This document shows positions 1 to 8,439 of a DNA stretch of 64,000 bases, one piece after another (the stretch's first letter is position 1; each line of letters opens with the position of its first letter). The stretch is taken from assembly GCA_964411275.1 (NCBI GenBank), contig CAYPKG010000003.1:50680-114679 (forward strand). The letters are read 5' to 3'. The stretch comes from CAYPKG01 sp964411275. Its GTDB lineage: Bacteria; Bacillota; Clostridia; Christensenellales; CAG-138. The notes under the pieces are model-generated. The model saw only the letters and a list, made by a program, of their open reading frames with translations. It ran no database searches and was not told where the DNA came from. The translations under genes and the position numbers were made by a program.

Positions 1-125
1 AACACGTGCTGTCCAACTGGTTTACAAACCTCGACATGCAGAAAATCAGCGCGGCCGCCACGCTGTTGATGGCGTTTGTTCTCCTGCTGCTGTTTTTCTT
101 TCAACGAAGGGGGAGTGAGCAATGA
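1..125 (+). CDS. Sugar-type ABC transporter permease (MalF-like), C-terminal end only
   Basis: The frame starting at base 3 is open from the window edge to a TGA at 123-125. It encodes about 40 residues that end in one hydrophobic helix and a short basic tail. This is how MalF-type permeases end. The stop overlaps the start of the next permease gene as ATGA, the usual translational coupling of MalF/MalG pairs. The rest of the gene lies outside the window, so the assignment rests on this tail and on the downstream partner. Confidence 0.6.
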   Translation, partial: HVLSNWFTNLDMQKISAAATLLMAFVLLLLFFFQRRGSEQ

Positions 126-970
126 AACAAAGAAGAGGCCTCCCGCGGCTTTTATTCCTGTTTTTCCTGGCGCTTATGGTCTGGTATCCCCTGTTTATAC
201 TGGTGTCCGGCGCGGTTCTCGACACCGCCGCCCTCCGGGAGCGGATGGGGGGCGTGCTGGGCGCGTCAGAGCAATTGGCGTCCTGGCCGCTGTGGCTCAA
301 CCGGCCAACGCTTACGCATATCGTAAAGCTGCTGCTCGACTCCCCAGGATTTTTCCGGGTGTTTTGGAATTCCTGCATCCAGGCCTTCCCCTCGGTGCTG
401 GGGCAGGTAGCGGTGGGCGCGCCCGCCGCGTGGGCGCTGTCCCAGCTGCGGTTTCCCGGGCGGCGGGGGCTGTTGTGGCTGTACCTGCTTTTGATGGTAC
501 TGCCCTTTCAGGTGATGATGGCCCCAAGCTATATCGTGCTAAACGCATTGGGGCTTGTGGATACACAGCTTGCCATCATACTGCCCGCCATATTTTCCGC
601 CTTCCCGGTGTTTATTATGACAAAGTTCTTTTCCGGCATCCCCCGCTCCATGCTGGAAGCCGCCAGGATGGACGGCGCAGGGGAATTCCGGGTGTTTCTC
701 ACGATCGGCCTGCCGATGGGCGCGCCGGGAATACTTTCGGCGGCGCTTTTGGGCTTTGTGGAATGCTGGAGCGCGGTGGAGCAGCCCATCACGTTCCTAA
801 AAACCCCCACCCTGTTCCCCTTGTCCATATTCCTGCCGGAAACCGGCATTGAAAACGCGGGCGTGTCTTTCGTATGCGCCTTGATCGCGCTGCTGCCCAT
901 GGCACTCTTGTTCCTGTACGGGCAGCAATATCTCGAGGAAGGGATCATCGCCTCGGGGCTGAAGGAGTAA
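122..970 (+). CDS. Carbohydrate-type ABC transporter permease (MalG-like)
   Basis: A 282-residue inner-membrane protein with about six hydrophobic segments. It carries the EAA loop of binding-protein-dependent importers at about residues 179-199 (EAARMDGAGEF then IGLPM), which docks the ATPase. Such permeases pair with a MalF-type partner to import sugars or sugar-like solutes, and the partial gene upstream fits that role. Unusually, the next gene, four bases downstream, encodes a HlyD-like adaptor rather than a sugar enzyme. No binding protein or ATPase is in view; they may lie upstream of base 1. The substrate cannot be inferred. Confidence 0.85.
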   Translation: MKQRRGLPRLLFLFFLALMVWYPLFILVSGAVLDTAALRERMGGVLGASEQLASWPLWLNRPTLTHIVKLLLDSPGFFRVFWNSCIQAFPSVLGQVAVGAPAAWALSQLRFPGRRGLLWLYLLLMVLPFQVMMAPSYIVLNALGLVDTQLAIILPAIFSAFPVFIMTKFFSGIPRSMLEAARMDGAGEFRVFLTIGLPMGAPGILSAALLGFVECWSAVEQPITFLKTPTLFPLSIFLPETGIENAGVSFVCALIALLPMALLFLYGQQYLEEGIIASGLKE

Positions 971-974
971 AACC

Positions 975-2546
975 ATGGAAAAAACCATTGCATATTTGAA
1001 TAATCCTCCGGCGGAACAACCCCCACCGACCCTTTCTAAGCGGGCCGGGCGTTGGCTCATATGGTTTTTCGCCTTGATGCTGCTGTTCACCATATTGTCC
1101 CAGGCGGCCGACCATGCCCTTGTCCCCAGGGTGCAAACGGACACACCTTCAGGCGGCGTGCTGGATCTCACCGTTTCCGCACAAGGGATTTGGTCCGCTG
1201 GGGAAATTAAGCCGATCCTTGTGCAGTATCCGGGGCTGCGGGTGGACGAGGTTTTCGTAAAGCCCGGACAGAGTGTTGCGGCTGGCGACCCGCTGTATTC
1301 CTATACCCTGGAGTCCATCGAGGATGCCATGGCGGAATTGCGCCTCACCGTTCAAAAATACGAATTGCAGGTCAAGGAGCTGCAAGCGGGGGAAAACACC
1401 ACGGTGGAGACGGCGCTTTTCGCGCTCAACAGCGCCGAACAGGGCTACCAGCAGGCCCAGGAAAAGCTTTACATGGCCGAGGAAAACCTCTCCCGATCCA
1501 AATGGCAGGCCTATGAGGACGCAGAGTACAGCCTTAACGCCCTGGAGAACAAGCGGGACGCGGAGGTTAAAGCCGCAAGGCGGGAACTTGCCGCGCTGGA
1601 GGATGGGCTAGACCCCAACGATCCGGCCACGGCGCAAACCCTCGCGGACGCACGCCGCGCGCTCTCAGCCCTTGAGGATAGCTGGGACGCGCAGCTCGCG
1701 GAGCCCCGCCGTGGTTTGGAAAAAGCCCGGCAGGAATGGGAAAGCCTCAATTGGGGCGGGTATGATACAGAGCAGGAGTTAAGCACGTATTACGACGGGA
1801 TCACCGCCGCCGCCCGGGATGTGGAAAGCGCAAGCCTCGCCTACGAGCAGGCGAAGAAAAGCGAGAAGGCCGCCCGCTCCCTCACGGGCTATCAGGTGGA
1901 GGGGGTACGGCTGTCTATGAAAAAGGAGCAGACAAAGCTGGACTACCTCAGCACATTGCGCGAGGCATCCGGGGTGGTCTTAGGGGAGATCGGCGGGCTC
2001 GTGGTGGAGCACACACTCGTCCCTGGGAAAACACTGAGCGGTGAGGAAAGCGTTTCCCTGTCCACAAAAGCCCTCGCGCTACGCCTTACGCTAACCAAGG
2101 ACGAGGCGGAGCATGTAGCCGTGGGCGACAGCGTGTCGCTGTATTTGGACGGGCGCAAGCTTTCTGAGAAGCTCGCGGTGGACAGCGTGGAGCCCGCCGC
2201 CGATGAGCACGTTATCGTCCTGTGCGCGGGGGAACCGCCGGAGAATGCAAGCGTCGGCAAAGCCCAGTCCTGCGCCATTGAAAAAACCAGCGGCAAACAG
2301 AATTTGCGCGTGCCGCTTTCGGCGCTGATGCAGGACGGCAGCGGCCAGACCTATGTGCTGACCGTAGGCGAGCGGCAGGGCATCCTCGGCACCGAGTACG
2401 TGGCGGAGCGCATGAACGTGACGCTTTTACAAAAAGACAACCGGTATGCCGGGGTGGACGGGCAGCTCAGCCCAAGTGCTGTTCTTATCGTTTCCTCCAC
2501 AAAGCCCGTAGAAGAAGGGGATCGGGTGGTGGTTGCGGATGGATAA
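975..2546 (+). CDS. HlyD/MacA-like membrane fusion (adaptor) protein
   Basis: 523 residues. One N-terminal membrane helix (about residues 28-50) is followed by a lipoyl/barrel-like segment, a long charged helical hairpin typical of a coiled coil (about 110-310), and a second beta-rich part with the usual adaptor ending. The family links an inner-membrane transporter to the cell envelope; in Gram-positives it works with MacB/FtsX-like permeases. An AAGGAG sequence overlaps the upstream stop, four bases away. The gene overlaps the next one by 8 bases, so the two are probably co-translated. The partner is likely the protein at 2539-3759. Confidence 0.75.
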   Translation: MEKTIAYLNNPPAEQPPPTLSKRAGRWLIWFFALMLLFTILSQAADHALVPRVQTDTPSGGVLDLTVSAQGIWSAGEIKPILVQYPGLRVDEVFVKPGQSVAAGDPLYSYTLESIEDAMAELRLTVQKYELQVKELQAGENTTVETALFALNSAEQGYQQAQEKLYMAEENLSRSKWQAYEDAEYSLNALENKRDAEVKAARRELAALEDGLDPNDPATAQTLADARRALSALEDSWDAQLAEPRRGLEKARQEWESLNWGGYDTEQELSTYYDGITAAARDVESASLAYEQAKKSEKAARSLTGYQVEGVRLSMKKEQTKLDYLSTLREASGVVLGEIGGLVVEHTLVPGKTLSGEESVSLSTKALALRLTLTKDEAEHVAVGDSVSLYLDGRKLSEKLAVDSVEPAADEHVIVLCAGEPPENASVGKAQSCAIEKTSGKQNLRVPLSALMQDGSGQTYVLTVGERQGILGTEYVAERMNVTLLQKDNRYAGVDGQLSPSAVLIVSSTKPVEEGDRVVVADG

Positions 2547-3759
2547 AGCCAGACAGTTTTCCGTCTTTTGCCTCCTGCTTGCGGCGCTGTTCCTTTGCTG
2601 GGCGGGCGCGCTGTATTGGGGCCAGTGGCTCAGCAACAATTTTGACGGCGCCGGAGCCCGGCTAAAAACTTCCGGGATTACACAAGCCCAGATTGCCCAA
2701 GCGCTCACCGCCAATACCGATGAAAACATACTGGACATCGCCGCCTGGCGGCGGGAGGACGCCCTTGTACAGATCGAAAACCCGCTTCTATACGCGGAGT
2801 ATGCGGCGCGCCGGGTGGCCGCCTGGGGAGACCCCCGCAAAGTATGCCCTATGACGGTTTTATCCGGGGGCTTTCCCGTACAGTCGAACAGTTCCGGCTG
2901 CGTCATCGAGGAGCGGGCGGCCATGGCCCTTTATCACAATCTCGATGTGGTGGGAGCCAATCTCATGGTGGACGGGAAAACCTATGTTGTCCGGGGGGTC
3001 GTCCGGGCAAAGGAAGCGCTGCTGTTGGTCAGGGACCCAAAAACGGAGTATACAAGTTTTACATTTTCCACGAAAAACGTTTCAAATGCCGGGGCGTCCG
3101 CCGAGGGGTTTTTGCTGCGCCTTGGCATCTCCTCTGAAGAGTACGTCCTGGTGGAAAACGGCCTGTTCGGAGCAATGACTGCCTCCCTTTCGGGGCTTCC
3201 CGGCTTCATCGCGCTGGTGTGCGTCCTTTTGCCCCTACTCCGGGCCGGGTGGCTCAGGCGGTATAGCCTCGCCTGTGTCCCTCTGTTCTTAGGAGGTGTT
3301 TTGCTGTTTTTCCTGCTTGCGTGGCTGCTGGACCTCAGGCTGTTCTGGCCGGAAGCGTTCCTGCCCGCCCAATGGTCGGATTTCGCCTTCTGGCCAAACT
3401 TATGGAAAACACAGGCTGCCAATTTTGAGGCTATTTCGTACCTCACCCCAAACTCAAAGGATCTACAATGGATGTCCGCCATGCGCCGGTGCTCCCTCTA
3501 CTCCCTCCTCTCCTGCGGCTTTTTTGCCGCACTCTTGCGGACAAATCCCGCCTTTCCCCTGCCATGGCAGAACAAAACCGCGCCCTTGCTGCTTCCGTTG
3601 GGGGCGGCGGTGGTTTTCGGAATATTTCTCCTGCTGGGCTTGGGGTTTTCACCCACCCGGGGATATTTCTTTGCCCTGCCGGTCTGGTGGGCGGCGCGCC
3701 ATGGAGCGGCCGTCGTTCAGGCGCAAATGGCCCGTCAGCTGCCCGCGCCTATTTCATAG
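2539..3759 (+). CDS. MacB/FtsX-like membrane protein
   Basis: About 406 residues. An N-terminal helix (about 8-30) is followed by an extracytoplasmic domain of about 190 residues that resembles the MacB periplasmic core, with a segment like CVIEERAAMALY and then a VVGANL turn. Four to five membrane helices follow. ATG 2539 is chosen over the in-frame TTG at 2533. Its start overlaps the adaptor gene, so the two products probably act as a complex. It lacks an ATPase domain and none is adjacent. It ends just before a terminator at 3763-3804. The exact function is unknown. Confidence 0.6.
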   Translation: MDKARQFSVFCLLLAALFLCWAGALYWGQWLSNNFDGAGARLKTSGITQAQIAQALTANTDENILDIAAWRREDALVQIENPLLYAEYAARRVAAWGDPRKVCPMTVLSGGFPVQSNSSGCVIEERAAMALYHNLDVVGANLMVDGKTYVVRGVVRAKEALLLVRDPKTEYTSFTFSTKNVSNAGASAEGFLLRLGISSEEYVLVENGLFGAMTASLSGLPGFIALVCVLLPLLRAGWLRRYSLACVPLFLGGVLLFFLLAWLLDLRLFWPEAFLPAQWSDFAFWPNLWKTQAANFEAISYLTPNSKDLQWMSAMRRCSLYSLLSCGFFAALLRTNPAFPLPWQNKTAPLLLPLGAAVVFGIFLLLGLGFSPTRGYFFALPVWWAARHGAAVVQAQMARQLPAPIS

Positions 3760-3932
3760 CGTAAAAAAGCACCGTCGCCGTCATCCGGCTTCCGGTGCTT
3801 TTTTCGGTCGTATACTTTTGCGTTTTTGCCCTGCCGGGTCACTGGATTGAGTGCCCAGCTCTGCCGCCGGGCGGCGTCCAGGGCCCGCTTCGCCTTTTTC
3901 GAAAGCTTCGCCCTCGGTATGAACCTTTCCAT
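3735..3932 (-). CDS. Small basic conserved protein, reading frame crosses its own terminator
   Basis: 65 residues, rich in Lys and Arg over the first 48 (starts MERFIPRAKLSKKAKRALDA, later SPVT-like NPVT and YDRKKHR). The ATG at 3932 has AGGAGG about six bases upstream, which fixes the start; the longer frame to 3971 has no better site. I recall similar short basic proteins in other Clostridia but know no function. The hairpin and T run of the terminator at 3763-3804 lie inside the last 24 codons, and the stop codon is about 25 bases past the T run. Most transcripts may therefore lack a stop codon, as for ArfA-type rescue factors. Confidence 0.65.
   Translation of the reverse strand: MERFIPRAKLSKKAKRALDAARRQSWALNPVTRQGKNAKVYDRKKHRKPDDGDGAFLRYEIGAGS
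3763..3804. terminator. Bidirectional intrinsic terminator
   Basis: The arms AAAAAAGCACCG (3763-3774) and CGGTGCTTTTTT (3793-3804) are perfectly complementary, and an inner GCCG/CGGC pair extends the hairpin. Each strand has a T run after the stem, so it can end the plus-strand transport operon and also the minus-strand small gene at 3735-3932. The minus-strand reading frame runs straight through it. Confidence 0.85.
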
Positions 3933-4045
3933 TCCACTCCTCCTTCTGTCTTTCCCTTTAGTATACCCCATTTTCGCGTCCGGCTACAGCACAAGCGCTC
4001 CCTTTTTCACATAGAATACAATAAAACCCATGGGAGGTAACCGCG

Positions 4046-4288
4046 ATGCAAATCACGAACTCAATCCTGCGCCTTACCGGCAGCCCCGTAGGCGTTTCAC
4101 TGATCAACGGGCAGGGCACATCCGGCATATTCTGCGGCGTTCAAAACAATGACATAATGCTCATCGAATACCTGTATCAGGACAATTTTGCCCTAAAACA
4201 TTATCCCGTCACCAGCGTGCGCAATATCATGCCCTTCCCGCCCTGCTCCCGGACGCAACCGGCAAACCGGGCTGGGCGACTGTATTGA
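4046..4288 (+). CDS. Small hypothetical protein upstream of dnaX
   Basis: 80 residues with a clear GGAGGT site eight bases before the ATG. The first 60 residues alternate hydrophobic and polar positions, as in a small beta-barrel (VGVSLINGQGTSGIFCGV), loosely like an LSm or Hfq-type fold; that likeness is a guess. It lies 114 bases before dnaX on the same strand, with a palindromic repeat and a possible promoter in between. No signal peptide or membrane segment is visible. Confidence 0.5.
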   Translation: MQITNSILRLTGSPVGVSLINGQGTSGIFCGVQNNDIMLIEYLYQDNFALKHYPVTSVRNIMPFPPCSRTQPANRAGRLY

Positions 4289-4296
4289 CCTCCAGG

Positions 4297-4326
4297 CCAT
4301 CGGCAAAGCCTCGGCTTTGTCGATGG
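4297..4326. repeat. 30-base palindrome, copy 1
   Basis: CCATCGGCAAAGCC and GGCTTTGTCGATGG form 14-base arms (one mismatched pair) around a two-base loop. A near-identical palindrome with a perfect stem is at 41326-41355, 37 kb away. Both copies sit between genes. Confidence 0.8.
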
Positions 4327-4367
4327 ATGCCGCAACAGCGCGTATTTTATTGTCCCTCCAGCTGTGG

Positions 4368-4373
4368 TACAAT
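4368..4373 (+). promoter_or_regulatory. Possible -10 element of dnaX
   Basis: TACAAT lies 29 bases before the dnaX ATG. The matching -35 position holds only TTTATT at 17 bases, so the promoter is weakly supported. A strong AGGAGGG ribosome binding site follows at 4391. Confidence 0.35.
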
Positions 4374-4402
4374 ACAGGTAGATCAATTTTAGGAGGGCCC
4401 CC

Positions 4403-6112
4403 ATGTCCTATCAGGCGCTGTACAGAACCTACCGTCCCCGCCTTTTTCACCAGGTGGTTGGACAGGAGCATATTACAAGAACCCTGCAAAACCAGGTGAG
4501 CAGCGGCCACATCGGGCATGCATATCTCTTTTGCGGCTCCCGGGGCACCGGCAAAACCAGCACCGCCCGCATCCTTGCCCGGGCCATCAACTGCTTGGAG
4601 CCTGACGACGGCGAGCCCTGCGGCGTATGCGAAAGCTGCTTGATAACCGGCAAAGAGGACGCTGTGGACATCATCGAGCTGGACGCCGCCTCCAACAACG
4701 GCGTGGACGATATGCGCATGCTGCTGGAAAAGGCGCGGTTTACGCCCCTTCACCTCAAATATAAGGTCTATATCATCGACGAGGTGCACATGGTCACCTC
4801 CGGCGCATTTAACGCGCTGTTAAAAACCCTGGAGGAGCCGCCCCCTCACGTGGTATTTATCCTCGCCACGACGGAGCCGCAAAAGCTTCCCGCGACGGTG
4901 GTTTCCCGCTGCCAGCGGTTTGATTTTCACAGGCTACGTGTGCGCGATATCACGGGAAACCTCAAGCATGTGCTACACGAGGCCGGGGCTTCCATGGATG
5001 AGGAAGCCTTGGGGCTGATCGCCCGGGCAGCGGACGGCGGCATGCGCGACGCGCTGAGCCTGGCGGACCAGTGCCTGTCCTTTTGCACAAATACAATCAC
5101 CGCCCAGGATGTATACGATGTGCTGGGCTGTATGGATGAGGATTTTCTCTTTGAAATGGCGGATAACCTGTTCGAGGGGAACGCTGCCGGGGCGCTGACG
5201 CTGTTGGACCGTGTCGTCATGAACGGCCGGGATCTCGGGGTGTTTTTGCAGGACCTGTCCGCCCATATCCGGGCGCTGCTTTTGACAAAGGCTTGCGGCG
5301 ACTGTATGGAGCTGTTGGACTGCACAAAAGACGCAATGGCCCGGTACCAGGCCCAGGCCGCCGCCGCGTCAGAGGCAGGGCTGCTTCGGGCCATGGAACA
5401 GCTGATGCGCGTTCAAAGCGACATGCGGTATTTGCGGCAACCCCGGGCGCTGGTGGAAAGCGTTCTCGTGCGGCTATGCCGCCCGGAGGACGCCACAGAG
5501 CTTCTTGCGTTGGAAGACCGCCTTGCCCGGCTGGAGCGCCGGATGGAAAGCGGTTTCCCAGCCGCTGTCTCCGTGATGAAGCCCGTACCCGTGGTCAAGG
5601 CACCTGTCCCCATAGAGGACAACCCGCCCTGGGATGACGCGCCTCCCCTGCCGGAGTTTGCGCCCCCGGTGGATGACCCGCCTTGGGATACCCCCGCGCC
5701 GGCAGCAAAACCCGTGCAAAAGCCGGCAAGTGAGGCCGCTCCGCCAAAATCGGCGCCCAAACCCGCTTCCCCACAAACGACCCCCATCCCCGTGCCTAAG
5801 CCGGCGGGCGGCGAAGCCACGCTTCAGGCATTCAAAAAACTGATGCAGACCCGGAATATGTCCCTGTTTGTCCTGCTGCAAGGGGCGACCCGGGCGGATG
5901 TATTCGATCGGGATCTCGTCATCTATTTCCCCCCTGCACAGCAATCCGCCATGCAGGCGCTGCAGGTGCCCCGGAACCTCTCGGTGCTGACCAGCGCCCT
6001 TAAAGCCATCGACGAAAGCCTGCATCTCATATTGCGCACAGAGGACGCCGCCCCCGTCCCAGCGGAGGAGCTTCCCAAGCTGTTCGGGGACAAGCTGGTG
6101 ATTGAGGAATAG
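4403..6112 (+). CDS. dnaX: DNA polymerase III subunit gamma/tau
   Basis: 569 residues; the clamp-loader ATPase. Visible are a Walker A GSRGTGKT (about 45-52), four zinc-binding cysteines (C64, C73, C76, C79), a Walker B IIDEVHM (124-130) and the arginine-bearing sensor region after TTEPQKLP. Domain III follows, then a Pro-rich linker (about 390-465) and a C-terminal tau-like domain. The ATG has an AGGAGGG site. In many Firmicutes ybaB and recR follow dnaX; here they do not, and the next gene is on the other strand. No clear slippery site for making gamma was seen. Confidence 0.95.
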   Translation: MSYQALYRTYRPRLFHQVVGQEHITRTLQNQVSSGHIGHAYLFCGSRGTGKTSTARILARAINCLEPDDGEPCGVCESCLITGKEDAVDIIELDAASNNGVDDMRMLLEKARFTPLHLKYKVYIIDEVHMVTSGAFNALLKTLEEPPPHVVFILATTEPQKLPATVVSRCQRFDFHRLRVRDITGNLKHVLHEAGASMDEEALGLIARAADGGMRDALSLADQCLSFCTNTITAQDVYDVLGCMDEDFLFEMADNLFEGNAAGALTLLDRVVMNGRDLGVFLQDLSAHIRALLLTKACGDCMELLDCTKDAMARYQAQAAAASEAGLLRAMEQLMRVQSDMRYLRQPRALVESVLVRLCRPEDATELLALEDRLARLERRMESGFPAAVSVMKPVPVVKAPVPIEDNPPWDDAPPLPEFAPPVDDPPWDTPAPAAKPVQKPASEAAPPKSAPKPASPQTTPIPVPKPAGGEATLQAFKKLMQTRNMSLFVLLQGATRADVFDRDLVIYFPPAQQSAMQALQVPRNLSVLTSALKAIDESLHLILRTEDAAPVPAEELPKLFGDKLVIEE

Positions 6113-6275
6113 GCGTATTCCTGAAAAAACGGGGGATTGCGTCATATTGTAACACGATTTATCGTATATCGACTTACAATTAAAATGCGGTATGCGCGTT
6201 ATAAAAAGCCTTCAGCTGCGCCTGCGTTTCTCGGGCAGGTGGCCTTTCAACTGAATTCCCAGGGTTATTTTGATA

Positions 6276-7224
6276 TTAAGGATTGACCACGTTGGCGGGT
6301 TTTCCATCCAGGAAAGCCATGAGATTTGCCACCGCCACGTCCATAATCCGTTGACGGCTTTCCTTGGGCGCCCAGGATATGTGTGGTGTAATGATGCAAT
6401 TCTTTGCTTTCAGCAGGGGATTGTTCCCGCTTATGGGCTCCGTGCTTACCACGTCCAGCCCCGCCGCGTACACCTTCCCGCTGTTGAGCGCATCTGCAAG
6501 GTCCTGCTCCACAACAAGCTGCCCACGGCTGTTATTGAGCAGAATTACCCCGTTCTTCATCTTAGAAATGGTCTTCTTATTGACAATCCCATTCGTCTGA
6601 GAAAACAGCGGACAGTGAAGGACGATAACATCCGAGACACTTAGCAGGGTATCCAAGTCCACATAATCTCCGATAGCCCGCCCGGCGTCACTTTCGTTAA
6701 CGTCATATGCGACGATCTTCATCCCCATCGCCTTTGCAATTTGTCCGGTGGTCTGGCCAATCCGTCCGAATCCTATAATGCCCATGGTCTTCCCCGCAAG
6801 TTCGATGAGCGGGTAGTCCCAGAAGCACCAGTCTTGACTATGCTCCCACTTTCCTTCGTGAACTGCATCGCTATGTGCGCCCACATGATGGCAGATTTCA
6901 AGCAATGGCAAACTGTGCCACCGCAGCCGTTCCGTACGTGGGGATATTGGTCACCGAAATCCCCTTTTCTTTTGCTGCCGCCACATCCACCACGTTGTAT
7001 CCTGTAGCCAAAACGCAGATAAATCTCAAATTGGGGCAGGCATCCATGGTGCTGCGGCTGATGGGGGTCTTATTGGTATATACCGCCTCAGCGTCCCCAA
7101 TGCGCTCAATCACCAGGTCTTCGGAGGTTCGATCGTATACGGTCAATTCTCCCAGCGCCCCCAGGCTGTCCCAGCTCAAATCACCCGGGTTTTCCGTGTA
7201 TCCATCCAATACCACGATCTTCAT
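6276..7224 (-). pseudogene. D-isomer-specific 2-hydroxyacid dehydrogenase, frameshifted
   Basis: Two overlapping frames make one protein of about 318 residues. The first (7224 to 6898) gives the N-terminal catalytic half and stops after AVAQFAIA. The second (6911 to 6276) continues with LLEICHHV, the Rossmann motif GFGRIG, the catalytic Arg in NNSRGQL, the Glu in STEP and the His in TPHISW. A single-base change near 6900 splits them. The family reduces 2-keto acids such as pyruvate or hydroxypyruvate with NADH. It is the last gene of the minus-strand carboxylate cluster. The shift may be real or a sequencing error; every catalytic residue is kept, which favours an error or a recent mutation. 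Confidence 0.8.
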
Positions 7225-7296
7225 ATCGTAATCCCTTCCTCTCTAAGTTGTGTTTGGATAACATCATTCCTGCTATTGCCAGGCGACATTCTTATT

Positions 7297-8235
7297 CTAT
7301 AACAACCCCAGTTGCCTTGACAATACAATCCAAAAAGTCAGGGTAAAGCAGGAACAGGCAGTTGTCGTTACAACGAGATCCGATGCAAGCTTGGCATCTG
7401 CGCCCATCTGCTCCGCCATGGAAAAAGAGTTGATGGCTACAGGCGATGCAAACAACGTTACTAGCAGCGCAATTTCCATATTTCGAAAACCCAGCAACAC
7501 AGCCGCAACAAGCACAATGCCCGGAAATACAATAAGACGCACGGCAGTACTCACCGCAATTTGTTTGATATTAGCCCGTACATCCGAGAATTGAAAAAAA
7601 GTCCCAGCAATCACAAGGAATAGCGGCGAGGTCATTTTACTTACACTACTCACTGCCGACTCAAGGAATGCCGGCAGCTTGACATGCAACAATGCTGCTG
7701 CCAGGCCGCACACCGTACCAATTATCAAAGGATTCGTGCACAGATTCAAAAGAATGCGTTTGGACTCAATTTTTCCTCCGCGGAAGAACTCCAAAGTAAT
7801 GACAGAAAGCACATTGTAAACTGGTACAACGGTGGCCAGCAGTAATGCAGTCATAGCATCCGCCTCACCGGGAAACAGGTATGACATCAGGGGCATTCCC
7901 ATAATGACAAAATTGCTTCGAAACATACACTGGATCATCACGCCCCGCTTCTCCGGACGTTTCTCTATGGGAAGTACCAAGGCAAAGGAAAGAAGACAAA
8001 GCAGAACCACCGCTGCAATGGCAAAGCCCAGCAGCGGCAGGTTCACCTCTGCTAAAACTTCTTTCCCGTATAAGTTATTAAATAGCATGATGGGGGCAAA
8101 AACATAATACACTGCCCGATTTAAGTGGGACAGTTCCTCCCCATTCATGAATTTCAACCGCACAATCAGCGCGCCTAATAGAATTAAACAAAACATGGGC
8201 GCAACAATGTTGGCGGACAGAACGAGACTCTGCAT
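7297..8235 (-). CDS. AEC (auxin efflux carrier) family transporter
   Basis: 312 residues with about ten hydrophobic helices in two repeats of five, the AEC fold. In bacteria these proteins move small carboxylates such as malate or malonate, often between lactate and malate. It lies between the MalY-type enzyme and the hydroxyacid dehydrogenase of the carboxylate cluster, so a role in substrate uptake or product export is likely. No soluble domain is present. The 204 bases upstream (8236-8439) show no clear promoter or terminator. Confidence 0.85.
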   Translation of the reverse strand: MQSLVLSANIVAPMFCLILLGALIVRLKFMNGEELSHLNRAVYYVFAPIMLFNNLYGKEVLAEVNLPLLGFAIAAVVLLCLLSFALVLPIEKRPEKRGVMIQCMFRSNFVIMGMPLMSYLFPGEADAMTALLLATVVPVYNVLSVITLEFFRGGKIESKRILLNLCTNPLIIGTVCGLAAALLHVKLPAFLESAVSSVSKMTSPLFLVIAGTFFQFSDVRANIKQIAVSTAVRLIVFPGIVLVAAVLLGFRNMEIALLVTLFASPVAINSFSMAEQMGADAKLASDLVVTTTACSCFTLTFWIVLSRQLGLL

Positions 8236-8439
8236 AGCACCTCTTTCAATTCTACCGTTCTTCCGGCTCTATATTTAGAAGCACTGTGGTTTTGACCATA
8301 TCTGAAAGGGAGCCACCGCCCGCTTCCAGCAAGCCTTGACCTCCAAGGATTGGCGGGTCCATTCGAAAATGCCTCCGCCTGCAAAGCTACCTGGTGGAGG
8401 ATCAATTGAACCCTCTTCATCTCAATCGGGATCTCGGTG

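Noticed and set aside
4193..4789. Minus-strand frame of 198 residues opposite dnaX
   Set aside because: Antisense of the conserved dnaX ATPase domain; no ribosome binding site.
5800..5860. Programmed frameshift in dnaX
   Set aside because: Only a run of six A (TTCAAAAAACTG) without the AAAAAAG heptamer or a clear downstream hairpin.
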